Shown: piece by piece, positions 33,213-43,985 of the stretch
How positions within the stretch are numbered: the stretch's first letter is position 1
How the letters are laid out: each line of letters opens with the position of its first letter
Assembly (NCBI GenBank): GCA_025602905.1
Contig: JAHLKI010000019.1
Span: 473,749 to 537,748 of the forward strand
Reading direction: 5' to 3'
Length of the DNA stretch: 64,000 nucleotides
Source of the DNA: Phlyctochytrium arcticum
Taxonomy: Eukaryota; Chytridiomycota; Chytridiomycetes; Chytridiales; Chytridiaceae
Notes under the pieces: generated by a model
Database searches by the model: none
What the model was told of the DNA's origin: nothing
Seen by the model: only the letters and a program-made list of their open reading frames with translations
Program-made: the position numbers and the translations under genes

Positions 33213-36200
33213 AATCGACGGCGTAGAACGACCTCATTCGGTACCTTTGCGTCCAATGGGTCCGAGTGAACTGGAAGAACTTAAGCAGCAAACCACGGCA
33301 TTGCTCGCCAAAGGCTGGATCCGACATTCGACCAGTCCTTGGGGTGCAGCAGTTCTCTTTGCTCCAAAGAAGGACGGCACTCTTCGTTGTTGTATCGACT
33401 ATCGGGGGTTGAATAAACAAACGAAAAAAGACCGGACTCCTTTGCCGCATCTCGGAGAATTGCGACATCGCACTGTCGGCAAAAAGTACTTCTCTCTTCT
33501 TGACATCAAGGATGCCTATCACTGCGTTCGGGTTCGCGAAGGTGATATCCAAAAGACTGCCTTCAAGACGCGTTTCGGACATTTCGAGTACGTTGTCATG
33601 CCCTTCGGTTTGACCAATGCACCCGCAACGTTCCAACGTATCATGAACAAGGTTTTTGGAAGCATGTACGATGACTTTGTTATCTCGTACCTTGATGACA
33701 TTCTCGTCTTTTCAGATACGCTTGAGGAACATCAACGGCACGTCGAAACTGTTTTGACCAGCCTTGAAGCAAGCGCTCTATACGTCAAACCATCCAAGTG
33801 CTCATGGGCCGTACAGGAAGTTGAATTTTGTGGTCATATGCTGGGATCATCCGGTGTGCGAATTGCTGAAAGCAAAGTTACTGCCGTGAACAATTTCGCC
33901 ACTCCCAAGAACTTCAAAGACATTCAATCTTTCCTGGGTTTGACCAACTACCTATCATCATACATCGATGATTACGCACGGATCGCTCACCCTCTCTCGG
34001 AACTCCAGTCTGGCAACAATCCGTGGAAGTGGGGTGATGAAGAAATTTCAGCATTCAACACCTTGAAGGAGAAAATTTCAACGGCTCCAGTTTTGACGCC
34101 GTTCGATCCTGCGAAAGAAGTCTATGTGTTTTCGGACGCATCCGGCTTCGCCATCGGCGGATGGCTTGCTCAGCCAGTTGACGCAGACGATCCCATGCCA
34201 TCCCCGTTACCAACGACGATACATGGCTTCAAGAACCTGCCGAAATTGCGACCCGTCTTGTACTTTTCTCGGAAAATGCAAGATGCGGAGACACGATACC
34301 CAGTTCACGAACAGGAACTACTCGCGCTCGTCAAAATGTTGAAGGCCAACCGACCGTTCCTTCTCGGACGTCACTTTCGTGCGTTCGTTGACCACAAATC
34401 GCTGATTTATTTACAAGATCAGCAGCATTTGAGTCGGCGACAGGCGAATTGGGTTGAGTTCCTTCAACAGTTTGACTTCGACATTGAGTACCTCCCTGGT
34501 GAATGGAATACGGTAGCCGATGTCCTGAGCAGAAACCCCTACTACGCACCGCGATGTGCTGATTGCGCCCAGCGTGTTACGATCAACGCCATCGCCGTGA
34601 ACTCCGCCAGCATGCCTCTCGACAAGCCTAACCTTGTGGTTTCGGTAAACGCTGCGCGTGCCAAGAAACGTGCCAAGAAACAACTGGCACAGGCAACACA
34701 ACAACTCGAGCTCCCACTTGACCTGAAGGTTTGGGCCGAATTGTTGCTTACAGACGACTTCGCTCTTCAAATGCAGAAGACACTTGAAGACAAGGCATCG
34801 GCGCCGCATACCTTGACGGTCCCTGAACGGCGTTATTCCGTGGAAGTCCTTCCGGAGAAAGGCAACAACGGGGAAACCCTCACCTTGCTCCGTTACGAAG
34901 ATCGCCTGTACGTACCCGATGCCCTCCGTAGTGCATTGCTCGCGCGATATCACGATACGTTGGTTACGGGTGGCCACACTGGTACACATTCGACTTACGG
35001 TCGTCTACTGCAAGAATACCATTGGCCCACTATGGAACGCGACGTTGCAGCTTATGTTCGTACATGTGCAACTTGTCAACGCTTCCGAAGTCCCGCACGA
35101 GGTGTCGGACTATTACGCTCGCTCCCAGTGCCTGATAAGCGCTGGCACACCATCGGCATGGATCTAGTCTCACTACCTAGGACGGAATCGTGGGGGGGGA
35201 AACCTAGCCATAACGGCGACTACTACGATGCCGCCCTGGTCATAGTCGACTACCTGTCAGGACGTGTGTACCTCATCCCATGCAACATGGAGATTTCGAG
35301 TCAAGAGCTTGCGTACCTCTTCATCCAGCACTTCTTTAAAAACGAAGGTGCTCCCAAGGTCATTGTCAGCGATCGCGATAGCCGGATCTTAGCCGAATTT
35401 TGGCAATCCTTTACCGCTGCTCTCGGTATCAAGCTAGAGGTGGCGACCGCTCGACATCAGCAGACAGACGGCAAGTGCGAACGCAAAATCAAGTCTGTCA
35501 AGAACGTGCTGAAGGCCTACATAGACGGCGATGGCAAGAACTGGGTTGACATTCTACCCTTGATTGAGTTTCACCACAACTCAACACCATCGAATACCGG
35601 CTATGCCCCGTTCATGATCGACAAGGGCCGCCTCCCACAGGTCAATGGTGGACACCATACCAGGGAAGGCCTGCAGGAGATTTCACAGCCAACAAACCAG
35701 CAAGTTGTCAAGTTCGTGGACACTCTCCATGAGATCGAACGGGTGGTACAACAACGGTTACGCAATGCACAAGATGTGCAAGCGCGGAACCATGACAAGG
35801 GTCGGCGGACGCTCATCTTCAAGAAGGGCGATTCAGTCTTACTCAAACGCAAGGGAATCCACATTCCAGCTTTGGGCAAGCTTCCGGAGAAACTTCGCCA
35901 AGATTGGCTCGGTCCATTCAAGGTCAAAGAAACCGGTCCGCACCCTGATACCTACACGCTGGAATTACCTCACCCAATGCGTATGGTACATCCGACATTT
36001 CATGTCGACATTCTGAAGCCGTGGCACAAACCTGGCTCTATTGTCCATCGTGCCACGAAGGACGCGCCGGAACCTGTGCTGGTCAACAGCGAGGAACTTT
36101 GGCTCGTCGACCGTATTCTGGACGAGCAGATCCGTCACAAGAAGCGGAAATACCTAGTTCAATGGGAAGGCTTCGGGCCGGAGGACTCAACTTGGGAACC

Positions 36201-36363
36201 GCGGGAACACCTTGAGCAAACCGACGCGCTGAAAGCATGGGAACTAGCACGTCCCTCAGCACCCAAGAGTTCCAAACGAAAGAAAGCCCAGAAAGAAGCC
36301 CCGGCAACCGACACGACGTCTACCGCCGATACCCCATCGAAACGTTCACGACGCAAACGCTAG
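32956..36363 (+). CDS. Gypsy-A reverse transcriptase-RNase H-integrase-chromodomain
   Basis: Conserved sequence starts around 33080 (LLSILRKFKKTVFTELRNLP). RT shows GAAVLFAPKKDGTLRCCIDY and YLDDILVF; RNase H shows FSDASG and DHKSL; integrase has the HHCC zinc segment (GGHTGTHSTYGR...CATCQRF) and DDE core (IGMDLV, VSDRDSR); then a GPY-like module and a C-terminal chromodomain (WLVDRILDEQIRHKKRKYLVQWEGFG), defining a chromovirus. The chromodomain probably guides integration to heterochromatin. The frame has no internal stop over 1135 codons. The nominal ATG at 32956 is unlikely to be used as a start. Confidence 0.93.
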   Translation: MQFKLTYSSGSTVTGVCEQLQPPRELPRLQVPAPRLRGPKVPDEDPLASIPQDNPLLSILRKFKKTVFTELRNLPPSRGEDDFKIEIDGVERPHSVPLRPMGPSELEELKQQTTALLAKGWIRHSTSPWGAAVLFAPKKDGTLRCCIDYRGLNKQTKKDRTPLPHLGELRHRTVGKKYFSLLDIKDAYHCVRVREGDIQKTAFKTRFGHFEYVVMPFGLTNAPATFQRIMNKVFGSMYDDFVISYLDDILVFSDTLEEHQRHVETVLTSLEASALYVKPSKCSWAVQEVEFCGHMLGSSGVRIAESKVTAVNNFATPKNFKDIQSFLGLTNYLSSYIDDYARIAHPLSELQSGNNPWKWGDEEISAFNTLKEKISTAPVLTPFDPAKEVYVFSDASGFAIGGWLAQPVDADDPMPSPLPTTIHGFKNLPKLRPVLYFSRKMQDAETRYPVHEQELLALVKMLKANRPFLLGRHFRAFVDHKSLIYLQDQQHLSRRQANWVEFLQQFDFDIEYLPGEWNTVADVLSRNPYYAPRCADCAQRVTINAIAVNSASMPLDKPNLVVSVNAARAKKRAKKQLAQATQQLELPLDLKVWAELLLTDDFALQMQKTLEDKASAPHTLTVPERRYSVEVLPEKGNNGETLTLLRYEDRLYVPDALRSALLARYHDTLVTGGHTGTHSTYGRLLQEYHWPTMERDVAAYVRTCATCQRFRSPARGVGLLRSLPVPDKRWHTIGMDLVSLPRTESWGGKPSHNGDYYDAALVIVDYLSGRVYLIPCNMEISSQELAYLFIQHFFKNEGAPKVIVSDRDSRILAEFWQSFTAALGIKLEVATARHQQTDGKCERKIKSVKNVLKAYIDGDGKNWVDILPLIEFHHNSTPSNTGYAPFMIDKGRLPQVNGGHHTREGLQEISQPTNQQVVKFVDTLHEIERVVQQRLRNAQDVQARNHDKGRRTLIFKKGDSVLLKRKGIHIPALGKLPEKLRQDWLGPFKVKETGPHPDTYTLELPHPMRMVHPTFHVDILKPWHKPGSIVHRATKDAPEPVLVNSEELWLVDRILDEQIRHKKRKYLVQWEGFGPEDSTWEPREHLEQTDALKAWELARPSAPKSSKRKKAQKEAPATDTTSTADTPSKRSRRKR

Positions 36364-37058
36364 TGACGTCAAGGAAGATGTGTTTCATATTTTCAAGTAT
36401 CACTATTTCTCAACACGAGACAACCTCATTGACTGCTATCAAAGCAAGGAGTGTCCTCTTGCAAACACTCTCTACGTCATTTATTACTTTTCGGGACCTC
36501 CCATCCCATATCTTGATACTACCTACGCGCGCGCACCATCTCAACACTTTGAGACCCTCATCCAAGGTTGCCCCTTGCTGACGACGCGTCTCGCACGTCA
36601 GAACTCCGGTAGGCCTGATCAGCCTGAGCTGAGTTGATGCATCATCTATGCATAGGTGATGAGAGACCGGGGAAACATTTATCTCCGTTATTACGCGTAA
36701 CTACCCTCCACGCAAGGAAACACACTCTTACCTCTATGCCCGTGATTAACTTGGACACGGAAGGTTGCACACTTTGCAACGAGAGTCGCGGGAACTGCAT
36801 CCAGCAGCATTCATGCCTGTGGACATCAGAAGGCTGGTTTCGAGGGGATCCAACACAATTCAAGTGCTCAAACGTCAGGCGTTGTTCGGTTTGTTCCCTT
36901 GCACCGTTGACACCTATACATGTCTGGCGACGTTCGGTGTATAGTGATGGCCGGTGAGGTTGTGCTGGTGATCTGACATTCCACTCTTCCTGCTGACACA
37001 CGAACCCTGATCTGAGACTCGCTTCTTCCACCTTTTTCAGCACCGAGTCTGAGGGGGG

Positions 37059-37285
37059 TGCGGCGGGCTCGTGGTTTGATGAGCATTGACCGCACGACTG
37101 CGCTAATGCGCATCGTCACGTGTATATTTCTTGTTTTCTTCTGTATATCATTCCCTTACACTGTACATTTTTACTCTTTACGCTTTTTCTCTTCCTCTGC
37201 GCTAAAGCTAATAACACTACCCCGACTCTCGCACCCTGGGAAGGTGCATTACCGTCCATACCAACTCTTAACCGAAAACGCTACA
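37059..37285 (+). repeat. Gypsy-A 3' LTR
   Basis: 227 bp matching the 5' LTR by eye; followed by the GCGTC duplication. Confidence 0.95.
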
Positions 37286-38001
37286 GCGTCCTCTATTCTT
37301 CCACATTTAGCAGGAATTTGTTCAGCCTCCAATGCACATGATGTTTGCATGGGACATGATTGGAATCAGACATTACAGGCGGGCTGGAAATAAACATGAT
37401 TGAAGATATGATTGCCTTATATTTTGATTATAAAGTTGTTTAAGTTTGCGAGAAGTACAGAGAAGTCTGTCTGTATTATCTGTTTTAGATCTGAGAGGCA
37501 GTGAGAGGCTGAGTGCAAATGACGGGCAATCAAACCCTTGTTGTCAAAGATAGGTCCTTTGGTTTTTTTTTAGGGGGGATGGGTGGTGCTGCTTTAGCTT
37601 TTCCACCCCTGGCAATGCGCTAGGACATCCCAAAGGGTTGTTGTTGATCAACAACGAGAGACTATTGAATAAAACCAATCTCCTGCATAATTTAAGCAGA
37701 GGTTGTAACTTGCCCACCTTGTTTTATGAATCTTTTTGCTCCAGCTTTTCCTCTGCTGTCCCCAGTGTCCACTGTTTTTCCTACACCTGGCAAAGCTGTC
37801 TCAATCCAATGATTAGAAGCAAACCAAAGACCATTAGGGGGACTCAAACATGGGCAGAGGCCAAAAAATATAAAACTTTTCAAAACTTTTATATTGGCAA
37901 AGGATTTCTGTGACGGGTTCTGGTTCTTTCATACTAGCGGCAGGCGGCCGAATGACATGTGTCATTGGTCCCTGAGAGCGGTAGCAATCATTACTGTGCG
38001 A
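37286..38001. other. Gene-free spacer between Gypsy-A and Copia-B
   Basis: About 715 bp, AT-rich, with a T-run at about 37562-37571. No gene, RNA or repeat recognised. It ends in TGCGA, the Copia-B target duplication. Confidence 0.5.
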
Positions 38002-38165
38002 TGTTGAGACGTCATGACTCATCCTTCCCATTTAGTGGATAGCGGGCATATTGCAGCATAGTTTAGCGGTAGAATCCTATTTATAGTTGGACGACATATG
38101 ACCTACGTACTGCTGTATCTAATTCAATAAGCTACTAGTCCCGATATAGGATACCAGCTTTAACA
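38002..38165 (+). repeat. Copia-B 5' LTR
   Basis: 164 bp; CTATTTATAG serves as TATA-like motif in the middle. Confidence 0.95.
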
Positions 38166-38349
38166 GGTTATGAGCCCTGAGGACTAAAAATAAAGTTAAG
38201 TGTGAACGAAGAGAACCTTGGGTCAAAGGCTCTGGCAGTATAAATAAAAGAGACAAATGTGCTAACTCTGCCCACTTCTCTATCAAGAAAACTGTCAGTG
38301 AAACATCGAAAACACCCAAGAATTGTCAATCAACACTTAGCTCAAGAAT

Positions 38350-39378
38350 ATGTCTGCCACCGAAAACAATGCTGAAGGCGCTATCCAAGGTGACCCGACT
38401 GAAAACAACGAAAACAACGGTCAAGGTCACGCTCAAGGTGGTCAGACTCAAGGCACCAACCTGCTCTTCACTGCTCATGATCCAGCTCAAGCCTTTGCCG
38501 CTGCCTTGGAAATCCAGCGATTGAAGAACGAATTGGAATGCCAAAAACTACGTGCTGAATTGCTTGTTGCGCGTGCCGCCCGTGTCCCAGAAATTCAAGA
38601 ATCTCGCTTTGCGGAACGACTCGAGAAGGCCATTCCCAAGTTCTCCGGCGAAATGGACAAGCCCGCTTTGTTGACCCAATTCCTTCGTAAAGTTGAACTG
38701 TATCTTGAGGCTTCGGTGGTGTCTCCCAAGCAATCGTTTATGATCATTTTGTCGAAATTTGTCGGAAGTGCCGACACTGAGATTGAACGTCACACCCCGG
38801 TTTTCGACACTTGGGCAACACTTCGCGCGTTTCTTATCAAGAAGTATCACCGAGCAAACTTGCCCGCAGAAGTCTTTGCTCGATTGCAGAAATTGAAACA
38901 GAAGGGATCCCTGACTGCCTACAACGCTGACTTTGACGAACTGGTTCCCCAACTCCCTGAAGGCTTCCCGTTCTTCGTCACCGCTACACTGTACATCCAA
39001 GGCATTCGGGATTCGGCTGCTCGCCAGTACCTCAACACGGAAATGCTTCACGGCAGTATTAGCGAACTTGTGGACCTCAAGGCTGAGGCTCAAACATTCT
39101 TCAGGTCTTCCGACAAAGGCGATGTTTCGGCGACTCCTACGTTACCACCAACTGAAGTCTACCAAGTTCAGCAACGAGATGGCAAACCCCGTCGTTCCTA
39201 TCCCTGTCCCATCTGTGATCAAACGGACCATCGTGCCCACGAGTGTCCCAAGCTGTCAATGGTCCGATCCAACGTTGCGGCACAGAAACGCAAGCGACCT
39301 GACTCGGCTCACGAAGTCGACACTATTGTTCCATCACTGGTGCCAACACAAGATCTCTACTCTTCTGACAGCGATTGA
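38350..39378 (+). CDS. Copia-B Gag (342 aa)
   Basis: ATG 38350. The N-terminal Asn/Gln/Gly-rich stretch is followed by a helical pair (FAAALEIQRLKNELECQKLR) and a gag capsid domain (KFSGEMDKPALLTQFLRKVE). A CPICDQTDHRAHEC knuckle lies near residue 280. The frame ends at TGA 39376-39378, and pol follows in the same phase with no other stop, so a Gag-Pol fusion would need only read-through. Confidence 0.92.
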   Translation: MSATENNAEGAIQGDPTENNENNGQGHAQGGQTQGTNLLFTAHDPAQAFAAALEIQRLKNELECQKLRAELLVARAARVPEIQESRFAERLEKAIPKFSGEMDKPALLTQFLRKVELYLEASVVSPKQSFMIILSKFVGSADTEIERHTPVFDTWATLRAFLIKKYHRANLPAEVFARLQKLKQKGSLTAYNADFDELVPQLPEGFPFFVTATLYIQGIRDSAARQYLNTEMLHGSISELVDLKAEAQTFFRSSDKGDVSATPTLPPTEVYQVQQRDGKPRRSYPCPICDQTDHRAHECPKLSMVRSNVAAQKRKRPDSAHEVDTIVPSLVPTQDLYSSDSD

Positions 39379-42300
39379 AGGGTTGGAGCCATCGGCACTA
39401 CCGGCCCACGACAGAAACGTGTGCGGTGGCTCCTTGACAGTGGGGCAACAACAACGATAACCAAGGACCGGTCGTTGTTTACTTGCTATGGTCCTACACA
39501 GCGACGGGTAAAGGTGGCAAACTCGGTGATCATTCCAGCAACTGGGGAGGGAACAATCCAGATGACCACCCCGACTTCGGCCACTATTGAAGTTCCCGCT
39601 CTTCATGTCCCAGAAATTTCTACCAACTTGATGAGCGTTCGGGGTCTTGCGGATGCAGATATTATCACCACTTTTGCCAAGGACTCGGTCAAACTCCAGC
39701 ATGAGCTCACAAAGGAGATTTTGAACGTGTCGCCAACAACATTGATGTGGGATATTGATGTTACTCTTGCTCGTCCGGGTCAGTTTCGGGGGGTCGGAAC
39801 CGCGTATTCGGCTTCAACTATGGATACAAATAGGGATTTGCTTCCTGCTCTTCCAGGCGAAAACGGAAACATAGGCACCGCTTTTGCAACCGACACCTTG
39901 ATTCCTGGCGATGTTTCCGCTACAGCATCACCTCCATCACCATTCAAGAAAAAGGATGATCGTCGTCTCTGGCACCTTCGCACCGGCCATCCTCGCAATC
40001 GCGTCTTGCAACTCATGTCCAAGAAGTGCAAGAACTTTCCCACAACGCTTTCCACCGACGACTTCGAACCCTGCCCAGCGTGCTACACTGGCAAGGCACA
40101 TCGGGCTTCTTTTCCCCATTCGGAACGTAAAACTAGTCGACCATTTGAAGTCGTAGCTGCTGATCTCGTCGTCTTTCTGGATACACCAACTGAAGAAGGC
40201 TATCAATACTTCGTCCTCTTCACAGATCTCCACACTTCGTATACCTACGTCGCGCTACTCCTGGACAAAAGTGCCGGCTCAATCATCCAAGCTCTTCGGT
40301 GTTATCTACGTGATGTGGTGATGCGCAAAAATCCAACAGGACCACTGGTTGGCACATATCGCACGGACAATGGGAAAGAGTTCTGCAATGCCGAGATGCA
40401 ACAGTTTCTGTTCGAGTTGATAAGCCGTCATGAAACGACTCAGTCTTATACGTCACAATCCAATGGGGTTGCGGAACGGATAAATCGCACAATCTGCACC
40501 ATTCTTCGTTGCATTCTTCATCACTCTGGTCTTCCTCTCGTCTACTGGGGTGACGCTGCTCTTCATGCTGTGGACCTGTACAACATCCGCCCACGTCTCA
40601 CTGCCCCTCAGCAACTCTCGCCGTTCCAATTGCTCTGGGGTCGTCCCCCGGATGTTGGCCATCTTCGTGTCTTTGGTTGCAAAGTTTGGGTTCACACCGC
40701 CAAGGAACATCGCCGCGGAAAAGTCGAACATCGTGCCACAGAATGCCACTATCTCGGACGTTGTCATACCACGAAAGGCGACAAATTTTTGCAAATTTCA
40801 ACCAACGAACGCTTCATCAGCCGTGATGCTGTCCGCTTCATCGAGCGTCCCGTTACACTCTCACTTGCGCCCAGCACTCCCAACACCGAGACCACCGTCG
40901 ACCATGCCAATCACGTCGAAATCTTCCCCGGCTTTGCGGTTAGCAACATTCCTATAGACTTTCCCGGTGCTGAGACGGAGCCCAACACTGTTGACGAAGC
41001 CCGCCGTCGCCCAGACTGGCCTCTCTGGGATGCTGCAATCAAGGACGAACTGGCCTCCCTCGACCGTCATGGCACCTGGCGTGTACGTCCACTTCCGATT
41101 GACAACGAGACTGGTCGCAAACGTGTCGCTATTGGGTGTCGTTGGGTCTTGAAACGCAAACGCAATGCCAAGGGTGTCGTTGTTCGATACAAAGCGCGTC
41201 TTGTGGCTCTTGGATACTCGCAGAAGTTTGGGATCGACTACAACGAAACATTTGCTCCCGTGGTGAAAATTCAAACTATTCGTCTTCTCCTCGCTCTTGC
41301 CCTTCACCATCATCTTCAACTCTGGCACATGGATGTGAAAACGGCGTTCCTCAATGGTAAACTCAGTGAACGCGTCTGGATGCGGCAACCTCCCGGCTAC
41401 CCTCTTGGTGATCCTGACGACTTTTTGGAGCTCATGAAGACTCTCTATGGCCTCAAACAGTCCCCCCGCGAATGGTACTCTGTTCTCAAAACCTTCATGC
41501 TTTCTCTCGGTTTTACGGCTTGCTCGGGCGATCCGTCTTTGTTCTTCCGTCGTGCTCCTGATCTGGTTGTTGTCGCTGTTTATGTCGATGACATCATCAT
41601 AGCCACCAGCAATGACGATGCCCTCGAGGGGGTGAAACGTGAACTTAGCGCCAATTTCGAGATGACAGACTTGGGAACACTCGACTGGATACTCGGAATC
41701 AAGCTTGAGCGATACAACGACGGATGGCACTTGCACCAAGGACAGTATATCAAGGAGATGCTTGCAAAGTACGAGTCGGTTGATCCAACACCTTTGAAGA
41801 AGCGACGCACTCCGGCAAGTTCAACAAAGGCTACCATCACGGATACTGACAACGATCTGTCTCTTGAACCGACATTCCCGTATCGACAGATTGTTGGCAG
41901 CCTTATGTATGCAATGGTCGCAACTCGGCCCGACATTGCATTTGCCGTGTCTATGGTCGCCTCCAAGATGTCTACTCCCAAGCAGTCCGACAAGAAGAAA
42001 GTACTTCGCATCCTACACTTCTTGCGAGGTCAGCCTGATGTTGGTCTCTGGTTTCCGAAGAAAGCGACTGTTCCAACTCACCCTGCTATTCTTCCACATG
42101 ATGGTCTTATTGGGTTTTCTGATGCTGATTGGGGTGGTGATCAAACAAGTCGACGTTCTCGAACAGCCTACGTTTTCTTGCTCCACGGATCTCTTGTCAG
42201 TTGGGTCTCGAAACTTCAAGTAACCATCGCGCTTTCCACTACCGAGGCAGAATATATGGCAGCAACGCAATCAACGAAGGAAGCGATGTGGTTGAAGAAT

Positions 42301-42651
42301 CTGCTCAAGGAGTTAACCATTACCCAGTACTCTTCTGAACCTATACTTATCTTCGAAGACAACCAGTCGACTATCAAGACTATCAACAACCCAGTTGGCC
42401 ACGCACGGATGAAGCACATCGACATCCAGCACCACTACGTCCGCGAACGTGTAGCTGCCGGCGACGTTCGTTTCGAGTACATGCCCACCGCTGATATGCT
42501 TGCCGATGCTCTTACGAAAGCTCTACCATTTGATCAGTTCTCATCAATATTTCGACGCTTGAACGTCATACCTCCTGTCCCAACTCAGAAGCCTACGAAC
42601 GCCAGAAAGCCGAAGGACCTTGTCGTCCCAGTCTCCGATGCGCAAAGGTGA
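39379..42651 (+). CDS. Copia-B Pol (protease-integrase-RT-RNase H)
   Basis: Continues directly after the gag UGA in the same frame; there is no plausible ATG near the start (the first clear motif is only ~15 codons in). Protease WLLDSGATTTI; integrase zinc segment (HLRTGHPRN) and core with a DNGKEF strand; RT with YVDDIIIA (about 41581-41604); RNase H with FEDNQSTIKTI and ADMLADALTKAL at the C-terminus. Over 1080 codons without interruption suggests the single UGA is either recent damage or a functional recoding site. Confidence 0.93.
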   Translation, partial: RVGAIGTTGPRQKRVRWLLDSGATTTITKDRSLFTCYGPTQRRVKVANSVIIPATGEGTIQMTTPTSATIEVPALHVPEISTNLMSVRGLADADIITTFAKDSVKLQHELTKEILNVSPTTLMWDIDVTLARPGQFRGVGTAYSASTMDTNRDLLPALPGENGNIGTAFATDTLIPGDVSATASPPSPFKKKDDRRLWHLRTGHPRNRVLQLMSKKCKNFPTTLSTDDFEPCPACYTGKAHRASFPHSERKTSRPFEVVAADLVVFLDTPTEEGYQYFVLFTDLHTSYTYVALLLDKSAGSIIQALRCYLRDVVMRKNPTGPLVGTYRTDNGKEFCNAEMQQFLFELISRHETTQSYTSQSNGVAERINRTICTILRCILHHSGLPLVYWGDAALHAVDLYNIRPRLTAPQQLSPFQLLWGRPPDVGHLRVFGCKVWVHTAKEHRRGKVEHRATECHYLGRCHTTKGDKFLQISTNERFISRDAVRFIERPVTLSLAPSTPNTETTVDHANHVEIFPGFAVSNIPIDFPGAETEPNTVDEARRRPDWPLWDAAIKDELASLDRHGTWRVRPLPIDNETGRKRVAIGCRWVLKRKRNAKGVVVRYKARLVALGYSQKFGIDYNETFAPVVKIQTIRLLLALALHHHLQLWHMDVKTAFLNGKLSERVWMRQPPGYPLGDPDDFLELMKTLYGLKQSPREWYSVLKTFMLSLGFTACSGDPSLFFRRAPDLVVVAVYVDDIIIATSNDDALEGVKRELSANFEMTDLGTLDWILGIKLERYNDGWHLHQGQYIKEMLAKYESVDPTPLKKRRTPASSTKATITDTDNDLSLEPTFPYRQIVGSLMYAMVATRPDIAFAVSMVASKMSTPKQSDKKKVLRILHFLRGQPDVGLWFPKKATVPTHPAILPHDGLIGFSDADWGGDQTSRRSRTAYVFLLHGSLVSWVSKLQVTIALSTTEAEYMAATQSTKEAMWLKNLLKELTITQYSSEPILIFEDNQSTIKTINNPVGHARMKHIDIQHHYVRERVAAGDVRFEYMPTADMLADALTKALPFDQFSSIFRRLNVIPPVPTQKPTNARKPKDLVVPVSDAQR

Positions 42652-42793
42652 GAAAGTTGAAGGACCTCATCATCTGCTCTGAAGCGACTTTACGCCCGAA
42701 AGCAACATACGTCAGCATCATCCTCATCTGATCCGATTCCATAGCAACCAGATCTTCGGTCATCTATCCAAATGAGTTCAGATGAAGGGGTGG

Positions 42794-42957
42794 TGTTGAG
42801 ACGTCATGACTCATCCTTCCCATTTAGTGGATAGTGGTCATATTGCAGCATAGTTTAGCGGTAGAATCCTATTTATAGTTGGACGACATATGACCTACGT
42901 ACTGCTGTATCTAATTCAATAAGCTACTAGTCCCGATATAGGATACCAGCTTTAACA
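42794..42957 (+). repeat. Copia-B 3' LTR
   Basis: 164 bp; two visible differences from the 5' copy, near TGGATAG. Confidence 0.95.
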
Positions 42958-43351
42958 TGCGAGCCGGCATGCGCCACACTCGTGACAGGTTTTCTAAGAT
43001 TTCTTCCATCATAAAGTACTCTGATAGCATTAGACATAACTTTAAGTGTTTTTCGACCATTACACTACCCGAACTCTCGCAACCTGGGAAGTTGCATATA
43101 GCGTCCATTTTACTTTTCTTTGAGCCCCTTTCTTTCATCAGACCGATCCCCCTGACCCCTTTGCAATTTCCCTCATCCACATAGTTAAAAAAGTGTTATA
43201 TTGGCGGACAAAAAGTGGTATATCGCTGCGATATAAATCACGATTTGCCCATGTTTGACACCCCCTGTTGTGCCCAATACATCAGTAACCTCAATTATGC
43301 AGCACTACTCCTGCTGTTCCTTCATTGGTATTCCTTTTGCTTTTGTTTTAT
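42958..43351. repeat. LTR-like remnant left of Gypsy-B
   Basis: No gene. 43063-43120 resembles the internal part of the Gypsy-A LTR (CACTACC..GAACTCTCGC, then the hairpin GCAAC-CTGGGAA-GTTGC), so a decayed LTR of a related gypsy family probably lies here. The rest is unassigned. Confidence 0.45.
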
Positions 43352-43564
43352 TGTAGCGGATCTGGGCCCTTGCGGCGCAGTAGCGCAGTAGCGCAGTCCA
43401 AGACTGCGCAGTGATCTTTCACACTCGTACCATCCGGTGTCTACCACCGGAGTTCGGTAGCAACTGGGAGTGTCGCGCCACACGCGTGATATAGTTTAGT
43501 TTTTCTTCCATATAAAAGGCCGGCGGTACGCCGTTGTAAACTCTAGCTTACTTTTATTCTTGCA
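43352..43564 (+). repeat. Gypsy-B left LTR
   Basis: 213 bp, with TATAAAAGG as a TATA box and a GCGCAGTAGCGCAGTAGCGCAG triplet-like repeat near its start (two of the units intact in the right copy). Confidence 0.9.
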
Positions 43565-43747
43565 CTCGAGTTGGTTGTTGCGATGAAGAAATGTATTGAG
43601 AAGAAAACGGTTGTAGTTCTAAGCTGCCAAGCTGTCTGCTATCTAACGACGCCAACGGTACGCGTAGAGACGCGTTCCCATGCTCACGTGTACTAATAAT
43701 CTATCTAAAATTGGCTACATGACTTAAGACTCCCAGCTTCCCACACT

Positions 43748-43985
43748 TGCTCCAGTTCACATCTCAACAGTGAGGAGGACGAAGTCCTTCTTGTCGGTGC
43801 CGAAGAGGGTCAAAGCCAGATTACCTTCGGGTCACTCGACCCAGTCGATGTCCCGGCCCGCCGCAGTGCCACTACCGCTGAACCTATGGACGGCGTAGTG
43901 TTCCACCAGCCGGCCGATGCTCCCCGCCCCGTGGCCCGTTCTAGCGACGCCCAGCCCCCCTCAGCGCAACCCGAGATTTTCCCGC
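43748..43985 (+). pseudogene. Probable Gypsy-B gag N-terminal remnant
   Basis: About 80 codons stay open and code for an acidic then Pro/Ala-rich, disordered peptide (EEDEVLLVGAEEGQ...), like the N-terminal region of Gypsy-A Gag in composition and position. It ends abruptly where AT-rich viral-type DNA begins. No capsid domain follows. Identity as gag is inference from position after the LTR. Confidence 0.4.

Larger units (their letters stand above)
30298..37285 (+). mobile_element. Gypsy-A: Ty3/gypsy chromovirus retrotransposon
   Basis: 227-bp LTRs (30298-30524, 37059-37285) starting TGCGG and ending CTACA appear identical by eye. A 5-bp duplication GCGTC flanks them (30293-30297, 37286-37290). 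A primer-binding-like TGGTAGCACCACC follows the 5' LTR directly, and a GAGGGGGG tract precedes the 3' LTR. Inside are gag, a protease frame and an RT-RNaseH-integrase-chromodomain frame. Between the pol stop (36363) and the 3' LTR lie ~700 bp of non-coding DNA related in patches to the same segment of Gypsy-B (57.9-58.4 kb). Confidence 0.95.
38002..42957 (+). mobile_element. Copia-B: Ty1/copia LTR retrotransposon
   Basis: 164-bp LTRs (38002-38165, 42794-42957) start TGTTGAGACG, end CTTTAACA and differ at about two positions. A 5-bp duplication TGCGA flanks them (37997-38001, 42958-42962). A GGTTATGAGCCC stretch after the 5' LTR is the primer-site candidate, and TGAAGGGG precedes the 3' LTR. 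Gag and Pol are separate frames in one phase. Confidence 0.95.
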
